Positions 1 through 7,432 of a stretch of 33,906 nt of DNA are shown here, piece after piece. The notes beneath the pieces are model-generated. The model made no database searches. It was not told the DNA's origin and saw nothing but the letters and a program-made list of their open reading frames with translations. This DNA is from Bacteroidales bacterium M7 (lineage in GTDB: Bacteria; Bacteroidota; Bacteroidia; Bacteroidales; Muribaculaceae), in the NCBI GenBank assembly GCA_001689515.1, contig LUJR01000016.1:1-33906 (forward strand), given 5' to 3'. The position numbers and the translations under genes were made by a program. Every line of letters starts with the position of its first letter. Within the stretch, counting starts at the first letter, position 1.

Positions 1-16
1 ATTCAACCGGCTTTTG

Positions 17-214
17 CTACTGACCCCTATATTCCCCATTCTGCATAACAAGATAGTTATGTTCTTCTCCATCTCTACTATTCGTCACTTGGGCAGTTCT
101 CGTTGAACTATCAAGACGATAGTAAATACCTCCAATTTTGACTGCAGCCAATGAAGTAAATGACATAAGTAGCGACATCATCAATAGGGCAATTCGCACA
201 AATGCTTTTTCCAT
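17..214 (-). pseudogene. Short secreted-protein N-terminus, probably a truncated BspA-like gene
   Basis: A 65-codon reading frame starts with a clear signal peptide (MEKAF, a hydrophobic stretch with several Met and Leu, then SLAA). It continues with KIGGIYYRLDSS and a Thr-Ala-Gln-Val strand, then stops at TAG at position 17. Short N-terminal segments of this form (I-G-G-I-Y-Y then T-A-x-V-T) are common at the start of large secreted leucine-rich-repeat (BspA-like) proteins of Bacteroidetes, which would normally run on for hundreds of residues. The stop after GEYRGQ, and a different reading frame encoding SVAKAG just beyond it, suggest truncation or a frameshift. The window ends 16 bases further on, so the remainder cannot be seen. 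A genuine 65-residue secreted peptide is the alternative. Family assignment is inference from a short motif. Confidence 0.4.
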
Positions 215-270
215 TTCTGATTTTCATCTCGTCATCCCCTCTGAGATCTTTTTAGTATTACAAAAACGGA

Positions 271-365
271 ATGCGTGGGGAATCTTACTGTTGCCCGTTC
301 CGCTTATAGAGGCTTCTCGCATTGCCTGTCACCGTCGGAACGAGCAACGCCAGAAGCCCACGCAT
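271..365. repeat. Imperfect inverted repeat with inner hairpin (element 1)
   Basis: The arms are 271-302 and 336-365. The outermost nine bases ATGCGTGGG pair exactly with CCCACGCAT, and the inner CGTTCCG at 296-302 pairs with CGGAACG at 336-342. Between these the arms stay alignable with a few mismatches. The 33-base centre contains GAGGCTTCTC, itself a small hairpin. It lies just upstream of the 17-214 gene on the minus strand, and the next palindromic element begins within five bases. Confidence 0.6.
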
Positions 366-369
366 CATA

Positions 370-429
370 TGTAAATAGCCCATTAGGGCCGCATCCTGAC
401 ACGGATACGCCCATTGGGGTGAATTTACA
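370..429. repeat. Nested inverted repeat (element 2)
   Basis: TGTAAAT at 370-376 pairs with ATTTACA at 423-429. Inside, CGCATCC pairs with GGATACG with one mismatch around a short centre. Each arm also folds on itself: GCCCATTAGGGC in the left arm, CGCCCATTGGGGTG in the right. This is the arm-within-arm design of the larger elements at 692-941 and 1006-1277, on a smaller scale. Confidence 0.6.
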
Positions 430-491
430 CTCGCCATGAGCATCTATCGTTGCCTCATCCTTGACGGTGACGAAATTTTGCGAGAATTCCT

Positions 492-659
492 ATGAGCCAA
501 GAATCAAGCGTCAATAAACGCTTCCATAAACTATTACGTCTGCCGCCCTCCCACATGACCCACGAACCGGGCTTCTGCGAGACGGTCGGCAATCGCAAAG
601 TTAACAAACGTCAACGACAATTGCAACAGTCGATTGAAGAAGCGTTGAAGAAGCGTTGA
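492..659 (+). CDS. Possible 55-residue small protein of unknown function
   Basis: An ATG at 492 opens a 55-codon frame ending at TGA 657-659. The predicted peptide begins MSQESSVNKRFHKLLRLPPS, has a middle with His, Pro and Cys, and ends in a basic, Gln/Arg/Lys-rich helix-like tail (KRQRQLQQS then EEALKKR). It has no signal peptide or membrane segment and is strongly basic. The composition looks more protein-like than the other frames here, which is why I list it. No family is recognised. Against it: it lies between palindromic elements, a hairpin (AAGCGT...ACGCTT, near 507-524) falls inside it, and the last codons sit in an 11-bp tandem repeat. No convincing ribosome binding site is visible, which is normal in Bacteroidetes. 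It may not be translated. Confidence 0.35.
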   Translation: MSQESSVNKRFHKLLRLPPSHMTHEPGFCETVGNRKVNKRQRQLQQSIEEALKKR

Positions 660-666
660 AGAAGCG
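634..666 (+). repeat. 11-bp tandem repeat, three copies
   Basis: The unit TTGAAGAAGCG occurs three times without gaps (634-644, 645-655, 656-666). Because 11 is not a multiple of three, each added copy shifts the reading frame. Copy-number change would therefore alter the C-terminus of the possible small protein ending at 659. Confidence 0.85.
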
Positions 667-691
667 AGAATTTTCTGCCTGAGCAAGTGGG

Positions 692-941
692 TACATCGGC
701 GATGTGCCAGCTGTGAGTAAAACCCCATGCACGGGAGCGTCAGCGACCGTACATGGGGACTGCGAGAGGCTTCATAGAGGAAAACCTCGGAGAGGTTTCG
801 GCATATACTATGGCGTAATTCCACTGCTTGTGTGCCAAAACCTCTCCGAGGTTTTTATTGTGATGGCATCCTCATGCCCCATGTACGTCCGCTGACGCTC
901 CCGTGCATGGGGTTACGCACAGCTGCCACGTCTCCGACGTG
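692..941. repeat. Large nested inverted-repeat element A
   Basis: The left arm (about 692-758) and right arm (about 877-941) are near-perfect reverse complements over roughly 65 bases. The core CCCCATGCACGGGAGCGTCAGCG recurs inverted in the right arm. Each arm carries its own hairpins: ACATC-GGC-GATGT at 693-705, CCCCATG...CATGGGG at 723-758 and 877-912, and CACGTC-TCC-GACGTG at 927-941. Inside the loop lies a second inverted pair, AAACCTC-GGA-GAGGTTT (782-798) and its exact reverse complement (838-854), each also a hairpin; the second is followed by five T's. No credible gene overlaps it. The function is unknown. It resembles a BIME-like composite of mobile palindromes. Confidence 0.85.
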
Positions 942-1005
942 CCTCCTCTAATGGACTCATCGTTCTTGCCTAATTTAACGGCATTGGGATGCTCCTGGTA
1001 CACCC

Positions 1006-1277
1006 AATGCTGTTGAGCTAAGGCTCGCGGTGTTAACCGCGAGGGGAGTAATAGCCACATGCAAGCAGACCGTCAGGTCTGTGCAGCTTGTGGAAAACGG
1101 ATTGCAAGGGAAACCGGCGGCGTAGCTGCCGGGGCAACCGTACGCATCAGCCCTGGCAGCTACGCCGCCGGAATATGGTGGGATGGCATTTGACCACAAG
1201 CTGCGCAGACCTGACGGTCTGCTTGCATGTGGCTATTGCTCCCTTCGCGGCTCTGCCGCGAAATCTTTCCAGCATCC
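1006..1277. repeat. Large nested inverted-repeat element B
   Basis: The left arm 1037-1093 and right arm 1194-1250 are reverse complements over 57 bases with about three differences. Looser pairing extends outward to about 1006 and 1277. Hairpins lie within the arms: CTCGCGGT...ACCGCGAG at 1024-1043, AGACC-GTCA-GGTCT in the left arm and its mirror in the right, and CGCGG-CTCTG-CCGCG at 1246-1260. The loop carries an inner inverted pair, CCGGCGGCGTAGCTGCC near 1114-1131 against 1154-1171. A separate hairpin GCATTGGG...CCCAATGC at 981-1010 joins this element to element A. The architecture matches element A although the sequence differs. Confidence 0.85.
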
Positions 1278-1375
1278 GATAGCTTTTTACTGAAAAAAGA
1301 TTAAACGTTTGGAGTACGAAACTTTAAATAAATAAATTTAACAATCTGCGCATACAAGGAAATTGTTATAAAGTA

Positions 1376-1383
1376 TAATTTTG
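1376..1383 (+). promoter_or_regulatory. Possible -7 promoter element for the moxR-bat operon
   Basis: TAATTTTG fits the Bacteroidetes -7 consensus TAnnTTTG. It lies in AT-rich DNA between element B and moxR, giving a 5' leader of about 125 bases. I see no good TTG/TTTG at the usual -33 spacing, so the call is tentative. Apart from this, 1278-1514 shows nothing clear. Confidence 0.4.
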
Positions 1384-1514
1384 TGTCTGTTATGGGATAT
1401 TTATGTCCTATCCCTCTCATCACACTCCTATGCGGCATCAGCCAACCGAAAGATTGACCGCCACACTGACAGAGAAATCTAAAAATACAATCACAATAGG
1501 AAAAAACTCTAATT

Positions 1515-2510
1515 ATGACCGATCAGGTAGACATCAGACAATTAGGCGACCTCGTGGCATCTAAGAGCAATTTCATGCATCTTGTCACACAAGGTATGGA
1601 CCAGACAATCGTCGGACAGAAACACCTCATAGATTCGCTGCTTATAGCCCTGCTTGCCAACGGACACGTGCTGCTCGAAGGCGTTCCCGGACTTGCCAAG
1701 ACTCTTGCCATCAAGACTCTCGCACAGGTAATCGACGCAAAATACAGCCGCATACAGTTTACCCCCGACCTTCTCCCTGCCGATGTCATAGGCACTATGA
1801 TATACAGCGTGAAAAACGAGAAGTTTGAGATCAAGAAGGGTCCGATTTTCGCCAACTTCGTGTTGGCTGACGAAATCAACCGCGCCCCGGCAAAGGTGCA
1901 GAGCGCACTGCTTGAGGCGATGCAGGAACGTCAGGTGACTCTCGGGGACCGCACATTCCGTCTTGATGATCCCTTCCTGGTCATGGCTACACAGAACCCC
2001 ATCGAACAAGAAGGCACATATCCCCTCCCCGAGGCGCAGGTTGACCGTTTCCTGCTAAAAGTCATCATCAGCTACCCGACCAAAGAGGAGGAGAAGATCA
2101 TCATCCGCCAGAACATCGCCGCCGACAAGAAAGAGGTGCGCCCCCTGCTCCGCCCCGAGGAAATCATAGAAGTGCAAGAAGTGGTCAAGAAGATCTACCT
2201 CGACGAGAAGATAGAGCGTTACATCATCGATATCGTGTTTGCGACACGTAACCCCGAAGATGCCGGACTCGAAGATCTGAAGAACATCATTGCCTTCGGA
2301 GCTTCGCCCCGTGCATCCATCTCGCTGGCACGTGCATCGCGCGCCTACGCCTTCCTCCGCGGCAGAGGCTATGTCATCCCCGAGGACGTACGCGCCGTAT
2401 GCCACGACGTGCTCCGCCACCGTATCGGTCTGACCTACGAGGCTGAGGCCAACAACATCACTACCGACGAAATCATCTCCAATATCCTTGACAAGGTAGA
2501 GGTGCCCTGA
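1515..2510 (+). CDS. moxR: MoxR family AAA+ ATPase
   Basis: This 331-residue cytoplasmic AAA+ ATPase of the MoxR family (AAA_3 type) is of usual length. Walker A is GVPGLAKT at residues 56-63 and Walker B is VLADE ending at D119-E120. Sensor 1 is ATQNP at 158-162, the arginine-finger segment is EAQVDRF around R178, and sensor 2 lies in the later GASPRASISL motif. MoxR proteins are thought to act as chaperone-like ATPases that assemble or activate vWA-domain partners. The following genes include three such partners, so the context fits. The ATG at 1515 is the first sensible start. It opens a tightly spaced eight-gene operon, with 23 bases to the next gene. The palindromic elements upstream could affect expression, but no direct evidence is visible. 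Confidence 0.96.
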   Translation: MTDQVDIRQLGDLVASKSNFMHLVTQGMDQTIVGQKHLIDSLLIALLANGHVLLEGVPGLAKTLAIKTLAQVIDAKYSRIQFTPDLLPADVIGTMIYSVKNEKFEIKKGPIFANFVLADEINRAPAKVQSALLEAMQERQVTLGDRTFRLDDPFLVMATQNPIEQEGTYPLPEAQVDRFLLKVIISYPTKEEEKIIIRQNIAADKKEVRPLLRPEEIIEVQEVVKKIYLDEKIERYIIDIVFATRNPEDAGLEDLKNIIAFGASPRASISLARASRAYAFLRGRGYVIPEDVRAVCHDVLRHRIGLTYEAEANNITTDEIISNILDKVEVP

Positions 2511-2533
2511 CACCGTGCCTCGGCATTCTTATT

Positions 2534-3412
2534 ATGGAAGCCAACGAACTTCTTAAAAAGGTACGCAAGATCGAGATCAAGACTCGGGGCTTGTCGCAGA
2601 ACATATTTGCAGGCGAATACCACAGTGCCTTCAAAGGACGCGGTATGACCTTTGCCGAGGTGCGCGAGTACCAGTATGGCGACGATATCCGCGACATTGA
2701 CTGGAACGTGACAGCGCGCCATAACAAGCCCTACGTCAAGGTCTACGAGGAAGAGCGCGAGCTGACGGTCATGCTGCTCGTTGATGTCTCACGCAGCCGC
2801 CTCTTCGGTGCGGTGGGCGATGAGAAACGCGAGATTATGGCTGAAATCGCTGCAACGATAGCTTACAGTGCCATCACCAACAACGACAAGATAGGCGTAC
2901 TCTTCTTCTCTGACCGCATAGAGAAATTCATACCTCCTAAAAAAGGTCGCCGCCACGTGCTTTTCATCATCCGCGAGCTCCTCGATTTCCAGCCTCAGGG
3001 AGTAGGTACCGATATAGCCGCTGCATTGCGGTACTTCACCGATGCACTGAAGAAGCGCACCACTACCTTCCTGATAAGCGATTTCATCGATACCCACGAT
3101 TACTCGCAGGCACTGTCCATAGCCTCCAACCGACATGATGTCATAGGCATACAAGTCTATGACAAGCGCGACACATCGCTGCCTTCGGTAGGTCTCGTGC
3201 GCATGTGCGACCTGGAGACAGGAGCCGAGCGATGGGTCGACACATCAAGCTCTGCAGTGCGCAAAGCCTACGGACGCTGGTGGTACGAACGGCAGCAGCG
3301 CATGGATGCAGTGTTCAAACGCTCACGCATCGACATGGCATCCATAGCCACCGACGAGGATTTCGTCAAAGCCCTCATGGGTCTGTTCAAGCGCAGAGGC
3401 GCCGGACGATGA
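2534..3412 (+). CDS. DUF58 domain protein with vWA-like fold
   Basis: This 292-residue protein is the usual partner of MoxR. The DUF58 signature is plain: GRGMTFAEVREYQYGDD at residues 36-51, then RDIDWNVTARH. A vWA-like metal site follows, DVSRS with D84, S86 and S88. No signal peptide or membrane helix is seen, so it is probably cytoplasmic. In MoxR/Bat loci this protein is believed to be acted on by the MoxR ATPase or to bridge it to the membrane vWA proteins; the exact job is not established. The stop codon overlaps the next ATG as ATGA (3409-3412), indicating translational coupling. The start ATG at 2534 follows a short gap after moxR. Confidence 0.95.
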   Translation: MEANELLKKVRKIEIKTRGLSQNIFAGEYHSAFKGRGMTFAEVREYQYGDDIRDIDWNVTARHNKPYVKVYEEERELTVMLLVDVSRSRLFGAVGDEKREIMAEIAATIAYSAITNNDKIGVLFFSDRIEKFIPPKKGRRHVLFIIRELLDFQPQGVGTDIAAALRYFTDALKKRTTTFLISDFIDTHDYSQALSIASNRHDVIGIQVYDKRDTSLPSVGLVRMCDLETGAERWVDTSSSAVRKAYGRWWYERQQRMDAVFKRSRIDMASIATDEDFVKALMGLFKRRGAGR

Positions 3413-4479
3413 CAATCGTCCATTTTCAATCACAAGATCTTCAAGATATGTTGACAAAAGCACTTCCCCATATTCCCACATGCCGCAGGCTCCTATCTGC
3501 CATAGGTGTAGCTTTCTTATTGACGGCAGCTCCCTCTATGCGCGGACAGAGTGTCAGGATAGAGTCAAAACTCGACTCAGCCACATTGCTGATGGGACGT
3601 GTCACCGCGCTCAACGTGACAGTGGTCAAACCTACAGCTGAGCGTGGCAGCATCATCATACCGCGAGATTCAATGACCGCCAACGTGGAAATCGTGGGCG
3701 AAGCCTCTGCCGATACTTCCAACCTCGGCAACGGCATCGAAGAAATCAAGCGGCGCATCATACTCCAGTCATTTGACTCGGGTGTCTATGTGCTCAAACC
3801 TATACTCTATGTCAGTACACTCGGCGACACCATAGCGTCTGACCGCCCTGTCCTGAAGGTAATCCCTGCCAATGTGGATTCACTGACCACCATACATGAC
3901 TATGCTGATGCGCAGGAGGGCGAACATAAGTTTTTCGACTTCCTTCCCGATTTCATGTCCACATGGTGGTTTTGGCTGATAGTGGGCGTGGTACTCGCCA
4001 CAGCTGGCATAATCCTGTATTTCCACTACGTCCGCAAAGGCAAAATCAGCATCAAGCTCCGCACCAAACCTGAGGAACCGCCCTATGACCGCGCAGTCCG
4101 CTCGCTCAATGACCTGCGCGCCCAGCATCTGTGCGAACAGGGGCGCGAGAAGGAGTTCTACACCCGGCTTACCGACATACTTCGAGTATATCTCGACAAA
4201 CGTTTTCATATCAACGCCATGGAGATGACATCTTCGCAGATTCTCCGTGCGCTTGAGGGTAATGAAGCAACCAGATTGCCCAAGCTCCACATGAGCCAGC
4301 TCCTCGAAATAGCCGACTTCGTCAAATTCGCCGCGCAGCGACCACTGCCCGACGATAACGCCAAGGCATTTAACAACGCCATGCAATTTGTCGAAGATAC
4401 CAAGCCCATAGAAGAGCCTAAGGACTCCCCTGCCGACCAGACCTCCTCGCCATCAACCCCCTCATCCAAACAAAGTTGA
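3409..4479 (+). CDS. Bat-operon membrane protein between DUF58 and BatA
   Basis: The start is placed at ATG 3409, which overlaps the DUF58 stop as ATGA. An open frame extends further upstream but would lie deep inside the DUF58 gene. A later ATG at 3448, just before the hydrophobic segment, is possible. The 356-residue product has an N-terminal signal or anchor (AIGVAFLLTAAPS), an extracytoplasmic beta-rich region of about 150 residues, and a transmembrane helix (WWFWLIVGVVLATAGIILY). A cytoplasmic, largely helical tail follows, ending in a Pro/Ser-rich stretch. This position in Bacteroidetes Bat operons is regularly filled by such a poorly characterised protein, whose N-terminal half resembles BatD-type domains. 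A role in the membrane Bat complex is inferred from context only. Confidence 0.85.
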   Translation: MTIVHFQSQDLQDMLTKALPHIPTCRRLLSAIGVAFLLTAAPSMRGQSVRIESKLDSATLLMGRVTALNVTVVKPTAERGSIIIPRDSMTANVEIVGEASADTSNLGNGIEEIKRRIILQSFDSGVYVLKPILYVSTLGDTIASDRPVLKVIPANVDSLTTIHDYADAQEGEHKFFDFLPDFMSTWWFWLIVGVVLATAGIILYFHYVRKGKISIKLRTKPEEPPYDRAVRSLNDLRAQHLCEQGREKEFYTRLTDILRVYLDKRFHINAMEMTSSQILRALEGNEATRLPKLHMSQLLEIADFVKFAAQRPLPDDNAKAFNNAMQFVEDTKPIEEPKDSPADQTSSPSTPSSKQS

Positions 4480-4500
4480 CAACCCATACTTCCACCCCAT

Positions 4501-5487
4501 ATGCAGCTCGCTAATCCGCATTATCTATGGCTGTTCCTGGTGTTCATACCTATCATCATCTGGTACATCAGGATAATACCCCGCAGCAACGCATCGCTCG
4601 GGGTCTCAACGCTGCAACCGCTTGCCAAGATGCCCCGGTCATGGAAAGTGTATATGCTCCATCTATGCTTTCTGTTCAAGCTCCTCGCCATAGCATGCCT
4701 CATCATAGTTTTGTGTCGTCCGCAGAAACGTGACAGCTGGAGCTCTTCGAGTGTCTACGGCTCTGATCTGGTCATCGCCATGGACATATCGGGCAGTATG
4801 CTTGCCCGCGACTTCAAGCCTGACCGCTTCGAGGCTGCCAAGGAGGTAGCCAAGAAATTCATCGCCGGGCGCGAGAGCGACAACATCGGTGTTGTGATAT
4901 TCGCTGGCGAAAGTTTCACAGCCGTCCCCATGACCAACGACCGCGCCGTGCTCTCCAACTATATCAACGACATCAAGATGGGCATGATAGCCGACGGCAC
5001 TGCCATCGGTGACGGTCTGGCTACCTCCATCAACCGCATCCGCGAGGGCAAAGCAAAGTCCAAAGCCATCATCCTGCTCACTGACGGCAGCAACAACACT
5101 GGAGTCGTAGCTCCTCTCACCGCTGCCGAGATTGCCAAGAAATATGGAATCAAGGTATATACTATAGGTATCGGCACAAACGGCAACGCTCTCTTTCCGC
5201 AGCAGAATGCCTTCGGCCGCATAGAATATGTCCCCATGCCCGTCGTGATTGACGAAGTGACGCTCCGCAAGATAGCCTCGACCACCGGCGGCAAATATTT
5301 CCGCGCCACCGACAACAAGGCTCTTTCGGAGATATTCGCCCAGATAGACTCCATGGAGAAGACCAAACTCGATGTGCACAACTACTCTGCCACCGAAGAT
5401 GACTACATGCTGTGGATGGCTCTCGCGATAGGGTTGTTCGCACTGTCCATCATTCTGCGCCACTCGGTAGTACGCACCATCCCCTGA
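4501..5487 (+). CDS. batA: BatA, vWA-domain aerotolerance membrane protein
   Basis: The 328-residue protein has the BatA N-terminal membrane region: hydrophobic helices at about residues 8-25 and 52-72, the latter ending CRPQKR. A vWA domain follows with a complete MIDAS motif D95-I-S97-G-S99, a downstream DGT segment and LLTDGSNNTG. A C-terminal helix (MLWMALAIGLFALSIIL) closes it. Bat proteins were first linked to oxygen tolerance in Bacteroides fragilis. In other bacteria the evidence is mixed and general envelope stress has been proposed. The vWA domain probably sits on the periplasmic side between the membrane anchors. It is separated from the upstream gene by 21 bases and followed by its paralogue batB. 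Confidence 0.94.
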   Translation: MQLANPHYLWLFLVFIPIIIWYIRIIPRSNASLGVSTLQPLAKMPRSWKVYMLHLCFLFKLLAIACLIIVLCRPQKRDSWSSSSVYGSDLVIAMDISGSMLARDFKPDRFEAAKEVAKKFIAGRESDNIGVVIFAGESFTAVPMTNDRAVLSNYINDIKMGMIADGTAIGDGLATSINRIREGKAKSKAIILLTDGSNNTGVVAPLTAAEIAKKYGIKVYTIGIGTNGNALFPQQNAFGRIEYVPMPVVIDEVTLRKIASTTGGKYFRATDNKALSEIFAQIDSMEKTKLDVHNYSATEDDYMLWMALAIGLFALSIILRHSVVRTIP

Positions 5488-5534
5488 CACATTCATATTA
5501 ACACAACCAAGAGGTTAACCATATACAATCACAT

Positions 5535-6587
5535 ATGATCAGTTTTGTCTATCCCGGTCTGCTCTACCTGTTGCTGCTAATCCCGGCAATAGTCGGACTG
5601 TGGCTGTGGGCCAGATGGTCAGGCAAGCGCAATCTCCGCAAATTCGGCCAGATATCCATACTCCGCCACCTGATGACCGACGCGTCAAAATACATGGGAG
5701 GTATCAAACTCGCCGTCGAGATGGTGGCTCTCGCTGCCATGATCATCGCCCTTGCACGCCCCATCGCCAAGAACGCCAGTGCCGAAGGGACCAACGAGAC
5801 TGTCACTTCGCGAGGCATAGAGCTGATGGTGTGTCTTGACGTATCAAACTCGATGCTTGCATCATCGACCAACAATCCTTCGGGTCAGAGCCGCCTTAAC
5901 AAGGCAAAAAACATACTTGAGAAAATCATCGACAAGATGAGCAACGACAAAATCGGGCTCATAGTGTTTGCCGGAGATGCCTACATGCAGCTGCCCATCA
6001 CGTCAGACTATATCTCTGCCAAGATGTTCCTCTCCAGCATCAACACCGGCATAGTCCCCACCCAGGGCACAGCCATCGGAGCGGCTATAGACATGGCAGC
6101 TTCATCGTTTACCCCTGACTCCGACATGCCCAAGGCGATAGTGGTCATCACCGATGCCGAGAATTTCGAGGATGATGCTGTAGGAGCTGCAAAATCAGCC
6201 GAAAAGTCAGGTATCAGGGTCGATGTAGTCGGTGTAGGCACACCCGAGGGTGCACCCATCCCCCTCAACAGCCAGCATACCGAGTTTATGCGCGATGACA
6301 GCGGACAGGAAGTCATCACAGCCCTTAACGAGACCATGGGCGAGGAAATCGCCAAGGCTGGAGGCGGCATATATCTCAATGCCAACAATCCCTCTGTCGT
6401 CACCGACCTTGATGACAATCTCGACAATCTGGGCAATGCAGAGTTTACCCGCAAACACCACAGCCCCGCAGCCGAGCAGTTCAACATCCCCGCATGGCTC
6501 GCCCTCATATTAGTGGTAGTCGATCTCTTCATCCTCAACCGTAAGATAAAGTGGCTTACACGCTACAATTTCTTCTCCAAACACTGA
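5535..6587 (+). CDS. batB: BatB, second vWA-domain membrane protein
   Basis: This 350-residue paralogue of BatA has the same plan: an N-terminal helix (LLYLLLLIPAIVGLWLW), a second helix near 60-75 ending ARP, a vWA domain, and a C-terminal helix (AWLALILVVVDLFIL). The MIDAS motif is D102-V-S104-N-S106, with GTAIGAAID and ITDAENF downstream. The metal site is therefore intact. BatA and BatB are expected to interact, and BatB-type proteins usually associate with the TPR proteins encoded next. The 47-base gap from batA is the largest in the first part of the operon. The final 30 bases overlap an open frame extending upstream of batC, but I place the batC start after the batB stop. Confidence 0.93.
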   Translation: MISFVYPGLLYLLLLIPAIVGLWLWARWSGKRNLRKFGQISILRHLMTDASKYMGGIKLAVEMVALAAMIIALARPIAKNASAEGTNETVTSRGIELMVCLDVSNSMLASSTNNPSGQSRLNKAKNILEKIIDKMSNDKIGLIVFAGDAYMQLPITSDYISAKMFLSSINTGIVPTQGTAIGAAIDMAASSFTPDSDMPKAIVVITDAENFEDDAVGAAKSAEKSGIRVDVVGVGTPEGAPIPLNSQHTEFMRDDSGQEVITALNETMGEEIAKAGGGIYLNANNPSVVTDLDDNLDNLGNAEFTRKHHSPAAEQFNIPAWLALILVVVDLFILNRKIKWLTRYNFFSKH

Positions 6588-6595
6588 AATCCCAC

Positions 6596-7411
6596 ATGAT
6601 GAGCCGTATATTATCATACATCCTTGTTGTCAGCATGCTTGCCGGAGGTATCCCCTACGTCTGCGCTGCTTCAGACCAGACGCAGACACAGGAATACAAG
6701 TCCAACAAGCAGGAACGAAACTTCATTGCCGCCGGCAACAAGCTCTACCGCGACAAGCGATTTGCAGAGGCAGAGGTACAATACCGCAAAGCCATCGAAG
6801 CCAACCAGGCATCGGAGACAGCTGTCTTCAATCTCGCAGCCTCATTGATACGTCAGGGAGGCACCAACTCACCCGACGCTCCCAACAAGACCATACAGGA
6901 AGCACAGCAGTTACTCTCTGCGCTGAGCACTTCGGCTCGTGATGCCCATCTTGCCGAACTGGCAGCATATAACCTCGGCAACCTTGCCTATAATGCCGAG
7001 CAATACCAGCCAGCCATCGACCACTACAAGAACGCCCTGCGACGCAACCCTGATAACGACAAAGCCCGTCAAAATCTGCGCCTTGCACAGAAGAAGCTCC
7101 AAGAGCAACAGAATCAGGACAAGAACCAGGACAAGGACAAAGATAAAGACAAGGAGCAGCAACAAGACAAGCAAGACCAGCAACAGGACCAAAACAAAGA
7201 TAAAAACGAAGACAAAAACAACCAGAACCAGCAGCAACAGCAGCAGCAACAAGACCAGCAAAACAAACAGCAGGGAGGCATCAGCGATAACAACGCCGAA
7301 CAGATACTAAAGGCAATGGAAAACGAGGAGAAAGCCACCCGAGCCCGCATCAATGCCGAGAAGGGCAAAGAAGCCAACGCCAACCGACGCCAAGTAGCCA
7401 AACCCTGGTAA
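6596..7411 (+). CDS. batC: BatC, TPR protein with a Gln/Lys/Asp-rich tail
   Basis: Two adjacent ATGs (6596 and 6599) start this frame. Either puts a signal peptide (SRILSYILVVSMLAGG...) at the N-terminus, whereas starting upstream inside batB would bury it. The 271-residue product has a tetratricopeptide region of about 130 residues, including FIAAGNKLYRDKRFAEAEVQYRKA and AAYNLGNLAYNAEQYQPAIDHYKNAL, each with the expected small/large residue pattern. A highly charged low-complexity stretch rich in Gln, Asp and Lys and a short basic C-terminus follow. It is likely periplasmic and serves as a scaffold for the vWA proteins. The low-complexity tract is typical of BatC in Bacteroidetes and probably forms a disordered linker. 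Confidence 0.9.
   Translation: MMSRILSYILVVSMLAGGIPYVCAASDQTQTQEYKSNKQERNFIAAGNKLYRDKRFAEAEVQYRKAIEANQASETAVFNLAASLIRQGGTNSPDAPNKTIQEAQQLLSALSTSARDAHLAELAAYNLGNLAYNAEQYQPAIDHYKNALRRNPDNDKARQNLRLAQKKLQEQQNQDKNQDKDKDKDKEQQQDKQDQQQDQNKDKNEDKNNQNQQQQQQQQDQQNKQQGGISDNNAEQILKAMENEEKATRARINAEKGKEANANRRQVAKPW
7105..7275 (+). repeat. Low-complexity (CAG/GAC/AAG-rich) coding tract in batC
   Basis: A purine-rich run of short codon repeats encodes alternating Gln, Asp, Lys and Asn, including eight consecutive Gln codons near 7229-7252. Such tracts are prone to length variation in multiples of three. Antisense frames through it read as long Leu/Val or Ser/Cys runs and are artefacts. Confidence 0.8.
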
Positions 7412-7432
7412 GCATCCTGACAACCCCACGAT

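Noticed and set aside
838..856. AAACCTC-TCC-GAGGTTT plus five T's as a simple terminator
   Set aside because: It is an exact mirror of 782-798 inside element A and no gene ends just before it; better described as part of the nested element.
692..1277. CRISPR array
   Set aside because: Repeats are inverted pairs of differing sequence, not regularly spaced direct repeats, and no cas genes are present.
534..1282. Several overlapping open frames of 60-96 codons on both strands (for example 534-824 minus and 1088-1282 plus)
   Set aside because: They run through palindromic DNA, so the same peptide fragments appear on both strands. Composition is not protein-like and none has a motif.
3205..3408. 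N-terminal extension of the 3409-4479 protein
   Set aside because: It lies inside the DUF58 gene in another frame and reads as Arg/His-rich non-protein sequence. ATGA coupling at 3409 is a better start.
4663..5496. 277-codon open frame antisense to batA
   Set aside because: The sense strand has a complete vWA protein with MIDAS motif; the antisense product has no motif or plausible start context.
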